A stretch of DNA of 7,932 nt. Source: an uncultured Chloroflexota bacterium. GTDB taxonomy: Bacteria > Chloroflexota > Dehalococcoidia > SAR202 > UBA11138. Each line of letters opens with the position of its first letter. The stretch's first letter is position 1. The translations under genes were made by a program, and so were the position numbers. The stretch covers positions 1 through 7,932 of the forward strand of contig CAJWRP010000083.1 of assembly GCA_913046025.1 (NCBI GenBank), in the 5' to 3' direction. The notes below the pieces were generated by a model. The model saw only the letters and a program-made list of their open reading frames with translations, was not told the origin of the DNA and did no database searches. Below, piece after piece: positions 4,896-7,932 of the stretch.

Positions 4896-6380
4896 TTGGG
4901 AGCAGATCAGGTTGTAATTACTGAAGTGTTGATTATCGGATCAGGGGCAGCAGGAGTCACTGCGGCTATCGAGGCTAGAGAGGCAGGAGCAGAAGTAATA
5001 GTCATAGAAAAGTCCGGCTTTTTAGGTGGCGCCGCTGCTATTTCTGGAGGTGGGTGCTGCCTGGTTGGGACTTCACTTCAGACCGAAAAGGGGATCGAAG
5101 ACAGCGTGGACCTAGCTTTTGATGACTGGGTGAAGTTTGGAGAAGGCTCTGCCGATGAGGAGTGGGCGAGGTTCTACCTGGAGAACACAAATAAGGAGCT
5201 TTTTGAATGGGCATCAAAGCGTGGTGTGGATTGGGACTTCTTGAATCATAACGAAGGCAATACGGTGCCACGCTGGCATCATCCAGTTGGCGGAGGAGCG
5301 GGTATCTGGTATGCCCTCCATGCAACCGCTGTGGCGCAAGGTGTCGACCAGTGGATAACCTCCACAGCAGCACGGGAGTTACTAGTTGAAGATGGCAAAG
5401 TGACAGGGGTCCGTACGGAAAATCTTGAAACTGGAAAGAGTACGGATTACATGGCCAATTCCATCGTCATGGCCAGCGGAGGCTTCAACTCAAATGTTGA
5501 GATGGTAAAAGAGACCCGGCCAGACCTCAAGGACTTCCGCATCTTGGAGGGTACCCACGTAGGGGATACCGGCGACGGCCATGCAATGGTTACCCAATTG
5601 GGCGGCACGTTAACTCATATGAACGACATCTGGTTTTACGTATTCTCAATACCCGACCACCGCGACGAACGGAACAAACGAGGCCTGGCTGTGCGTGGCA
5701 TGCCCCATGCGGTCTGGGTAAACATGCAAGGTGAGCGATTCCACAATGAAGATTTGACTGGAGGTAATTCAGGCGCGCCTGCAGTGATGTCGCAGAACCC
5801 ACCAAGCTGCTGGTCGATAATTGACGACTCCATGACGGACGGTGTAACTGTCAGTGATCCTTATTATTACCAGCCCGGCACTTCTACCAAGGATCCGGCG
5901 AAGGTGGAGGAGTTGATGAAGGAGTCGCCCAATATCAAGCACGCGGACACTCTGGAAGAGTTGGCCGACAAAATTGGCGTGCCACAGCGGGCCTTCGTCG
6001 AAACCATTAACCGTTACAACGGCTTCATCGATGGAGGACTGGAAGAGGACCCCGACCATGGCAAGAATTTGAGCAATAAGAAGATGCTTGGGCAACCTCC
6101 TTATCATGCCTTCAACTACTTTCCGCTAGCCAGGAAGAACTTCGGCGGGGTACGCACGGACTTTCACTGTCGCATTATCGATAAGCACTTCGAGGTGATC
6201 TCAGGCGTTTACGCGGCGGGAGAACTGGCCGGAATGGCGGGAGGCCACATCAACGGCAAAAACGGTCTTGAAGGCACCATGCTAGGTCCGTCACTGTTCA
6301 GCGGCAGGGTAGCAGGTGCGTGGGCAGCGCATGAGGCTGGCTTCGGAGACGGGTTCAAAGGGTCGCCGACACGAGACTAG
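4896..6380 (+). CDS. FAD-dependent oxidoreductase of the fumarate reductase/ketosteroid dehydrogenase-like superfamily
   Basis: This 494-residue soluble flavoprotein belongs to the FAD_binding_2 superfamily (PF00890). The Rossmann motif is GSGAAG (residues 15-20), with the ribose-binding Glu38 ending strand 2 and the GGAAAISGGG loop at 44-53. The C-terminal FAD contact is AAGELAG (440-446), followed by a block with INGKNGLEGTMLGPS (452-466) and the SGRVAG helix. In fumarate reductases the GERF.NE segment is followed by the proton-donor Arg, and the C-terminal block carries HG.NRLGGN; here these read HNEDLTGGNSGA (283-294) and NGKNGLEG. Both catalytic arginines are therefore missing, so it should not be called a fumarate reductase. 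It more likely oxidises or reduces an unidentified C-C bond, as in ketosteroid-dehydrogenase-like relatives. No heme motif, signal peptide or second subunit is seen. It is the sole intact plus-strand gene between two minus-strand relics. Confidence 0.88.
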   Translation: MGADQVVITEVLIIGSGAAGVTAAIEAREAGAEVIVIEKSGFLGGAAAISGGGCCLVGTSLQTEKGIEDSVDLAFDDWVKFGEGSADEEWARFYLENTNKELFEWASKRGVDWDFLNHNEGNTVPRWHHPVGGGAGIWYALHATAVAQGVDQWITSTAARELLVEDGKVTGVRTENLETGKSTDYMANSIVMASGGFNSNVEMVKETRPDLKDFRILEGTHVGDTGDGHAMVTQLGGTLTHMNDIWFYVFSIPDHRDERNKRGLAVRGMPHAVWVNMQGERFHNEDLTGGNSGAPAVMSQNPPSCWSIIDDSMTDGVTVSDPYYYQPGTSTKDPAKVEELMKESPNIKHADTLEELADKIGVPQRAFVETINRYNGFIDGGLEEDPDHGKNLSNKKMLGQPPYHAFNYFPLARKNFGGVRTDFHCRIIDKHFEVISGVYAAGELAGMAGGHINGKNGLEGTMLGPSLFSGRVAGAWAAHEAGFGDGFKGSPTRD

Positions 6381-6389
6381 ATACACCTC

Positions 6390-7240
6390 TTAAGAATTCC
6401 TGAATTCGCTACTTGATAAGAAATCCAGAGACAGCATATTAAAGTCGCGGCTCTACCCACGTGAGGCCAGTGGCCGCTTTGGCTGAACACCTTCAGCCTG
6501 GTGGCAGGCGTCAACTCCGATGCGCGATATGCGTGGAAGACCGGGGGAATCCTATCCTGCTCTCCTCACACTAGCATGATGGGCATGACAAGGCCTCTAA
6601 GCCGGTCCACAAGCACGAACTCGTCGCGAACACCAGATAAAGGTCACGGTCTGGCGTTGGGTCCCCACAACTGCCTCTTTTGACCCAAGAAGGCTACGGG
6701 TGCGGCGCATCTCGACCACCAGGTCCTGGCTAACCAGCGAGCGATTAAGAAACACGCGCTAAAGCATCAGCTCATTGCCGCCGAGACTATGCGACTGAAG
6801 AACGTTCCCACCAATAGGGACAGACAGGAACTTGATAAATGGTGGCACCTCTTTTCCCAACTCAGAGCTGCCGACCAGTACAAGGTTGGAAACCAATTTG
6901 GAATACCTGATGGCCACCATAAGGGCCAGCGCACCGCCAGCGGAGCCGCCTATTACTGCGGCGTTACTGACGCCCAGTTGGACGACGGCCTTGCACATGA
7001 TATCGGCGACGTCCCGGGGGAATAATCCACATCCGGATTGTCGGAATCGCCGTGACCGAGGAGATCAAAGACGAATACCCTGTAATGCTGAGAAAGCGCG
7101 GTTATGTTGTCCTGCCTGGTGAATGCCGACGCAGCCAGCTCATGATAAAGAAGATCAGAAGAACCCTGTCCTGCTTCGACGTAGTGAATATCTATTCCAT
7201 CAATGGTAACGTAACGGGATATCCCCGATAGCCCGTGCAT
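6390..7240 (-). pseudogene. Alpha/beta hydrolase pseudogene (three frameshifts, two internal stops)
   Basis: Reading the minus strand across frames recovers a whole alpha/beta hydrolase of about 283 codons. Frame one starts at ATG 7240 (GGAGAAA upstream) and includes HYVEAGQG, a degenerate oxyanion segment LLYHELAAS (His33-Glu34 instead of His-Gly) and VFDLLGHGDSD. After a shift in the C5 run (plus-strand G5, 7016-7020) the second frame carries the nucleophile elbow GGSAGG (Ser codon 6942-6944). It crosses TAG at 6759-6761 and continues NRSLVSQDLVVEMRRTRS. A second shift near 6639-6641 leads into GVRDEFVLVDRLRG, then TGA (6566-6568) where Trp is expected, then GEQDRIPP (acid Asp at 6554-6556) and SGHWPHV (catalytic His codon 6470-6472). 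A third shift near 6441-6443 gives FNMLSLDFL and TAA 6390-6392. Relatives include MhpC-type C-C bond hydrolases, haloperoxidases and esterases. Substitutions as well as indels make sequencing error alone unlikely. Confidence 0.85.
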
Positions 7241-7351
7241 GTTTTTTGTATTTCTCCGGTTTCAAATTTGCGCCATTGCCCAAGCTTAATAAAAGCATAC
7301 CACCGTGCAGAAGCAGTGTTGGTGGGAGCCTTGGGGCCATCTCAGATTGCA

Positions 7352-7932
7352 CTACCTAGCTATGTAGCCGCCGTCGATAACTAACTCTGTGCCCGTAATG
7401 AAGGAAGCGTCATCCGACGCCAGAAACAGCACGCCGTTGGCTACTTCTATGGTTTCGCCGGTCCGTCGTAGGGGAGTCAGGGCAACCAACTGCTCTCGTA
7501 TGTCCGGATCCGCCCGCCAAGATGACTGCATAGGTGGCATGAAGCCCGGGTGTACCGAGTTAACTCGAATGCCCTGAGGACCATACTTGACGGCCATGGC
7601 CTTTGTGAAGATGCGCACTGCACCTTTTGAAGCATGGTAGGCCGGGTGACCGCCTTCGCCACCTACAAACCCCATTATGGAGGATATGTTTACGATGGAG
7701 CCTCCACAGGACTTAAGCATCTCCTGAACGGCGTACTTGCATCCCAAGAATACACCTGTAGCGTTAACGTCCATGATGCGATGCCAGCCATCGGTGTCCA
7801 GAGGATCTGAAACCAAGCAGCTACTGAGCCCCGCGTTGTTCACTAGGACGTCCAGTCTGCCGAAATCGGTAATCGTCTGCTGAATGAGCTCCTGCCAACT
7901 CTCCTCACTTGTAAAATAAAAAATAAAAAAAA
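7352..7932 (-). CDS. SDR family oxidoreductase, 5' end missing at window edge
   Basis: This is the larger C-terminal part of a classical short-chain dehydrogenase/reductase; the coenzyme-binding TGxxxGxG region lies beyond the right edge. The minus-strand frame is open from the edge and reads WQELIQQTITDFGRLDVLVNNAG before the part that a GTG-started call would begin at 7843. That GTG is simply the Val of the VNNAG motif, not a start. Counting from that Val as 1, the catalytic set is Asn27 (MDVNATG), Ser55 (NISSIMG) and Tyr69-x3-Lys73 (YHASK). PG follows (SVHPGF), and the family C-terminus FITGTELVIDGGY precedes TAG 7352-7354. This pattern fits NAD(P)-dependent alcohol or 3-oxoacyl reductases; the substrate is unknown. 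It is upstream of the hydrolase pseudogene on the same strand (111-base gap). The outermost 19 or so bases are A/T-only, give Phe/Tyr codons where Asp-Val is usual, and are probably artefactual. Confidence 0.92.
   Translation of the reverse strand, partial: FFIFYFTSEESWQELIQQTITDFGRLDVLVNNAGLSSCLVSDPLDTDGWHRIMDVNATGVFLGCKYAVQEMLKSCGGSIVNISSIMGFVGGEGGHPAYHASKGAVRIFTKAMAVKYGPQGIRVNSVHPGFMPPMQSSWRADPDIREQLVALTPLRRTGETIEVANGVLFLASDDASFITGTELVIDGGYIAR
7914..7932. other. A/T-only terminal run, probable contig-end artefact
   Basis: The last 19 bases are only A and T (AAATAAAAAATAAAAAAAA). They fall inside the SDR reading frame, where a conserved '.DVT.E..W' segment would be expected. The Thr-Ser-Glu-Glu part is intact (codons at about 7901-7912), but the two residues before it read Tyr-Phe. 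The abrupt change in base composition at the edge suggests low-complexity assembly or read-end sequence and not chromosomal coding sequence. Confidence 0.5.

Noticed and set aside
6394..6407. Two GAATTC copies 2 bases apart between the flavoprotein stop and the pseudogene end
   Set aside because: Possible hairpin of only five A/T-rich pairs; likely coincidence.
6501..6683. 60-codon plus-strand open frame in the gap after the flavoprotein gene
   Set aside because: It is antisense to the reconstructed hydrolase pseudogene and has no ribosome site.
7300..7325. CCACC/GGTGG inverted repeat after the SDR stop, followed on the minus strand by a T-rich stretch
   Set aside because: The 5-bp stem with a 16-base loop and an offset, broken T tract is too weak to call a terminator.

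Overview
The window looks like an accessory catabolic region from an uncultured, mid-GC bacterium. Small-molecule oxidation enzymes are packed together: an amidohydrolase-like tail, a carboxymuconolactone decarboxylase (CMD) family protein, DoxX, SMP-30 lactonase, cupin, two small monooxygenase-like proteins, a mandelate racemase-type enolase-superfamily enzyme, a flavoprotein, an alpha/beta hydrolase relic and an SDR. This repertoire resembles that of SAR202-type Chloroflexota or similar degraders of recalcitrant organic matter. That taxonomic guess rests on gene content only and has not been searched.

Layout. A partial amidohydrolase-like C-terminus (2-127) is followed by a plus-strand pair, a CMD-family protein (232-543) and a DoxX membrane protein (595-978). 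A perfect 12-bp inverted repeat (1000-1039) lies between DoxX and the convergent minus-strand block and can terminate both. The minus-strand block, in transcription order, is ABM-like protein 1 (4404-4111), enolase-superfamily enzyme (3946-2804), ABM-like protein 2 (2758-2462), cupin (2366-2028) and SMP-30/gluconolactonase-like protein (1958-1062). An enolase-superfamily racemase or dehydratase with an SMP-30-type lactonase suggests conversion of a sugar acid, hydroxy acid or lactone; the substrate cannot be read from the sequence.

From 4405 to 7351 the only intact gene is a plus-strand FAD-dependent oxidoreductase (4896-6380). Decayed minus-strand genes lie on both sides of it. To the left is a weakly recognisable dehydrogenase-like remnant (about 4537-4874). 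To the right is a clear alpha/beta hydrolase pseudogene (6390-7240), whose whole fold can be reconstructed by reading through three frameshifts and two in-frame stop codons. The window ends inside an SDR oxidoreductase gene (minus strand, running off the right edge). Its last 19 or so bases are A/T-only and look like a contig-end artefact.

Three of the eight intact genes start with TTG behind strong Shine-Dalgarno sequences. I found no rRNA, tRNA, CRISPR array, transposase or defence system. The most informative features are the reconstructable hydrolase pseudogene, the five-gene enolase/lactonase cluster, and the flavoprotein that lacks the fumarate-reductase arginines.
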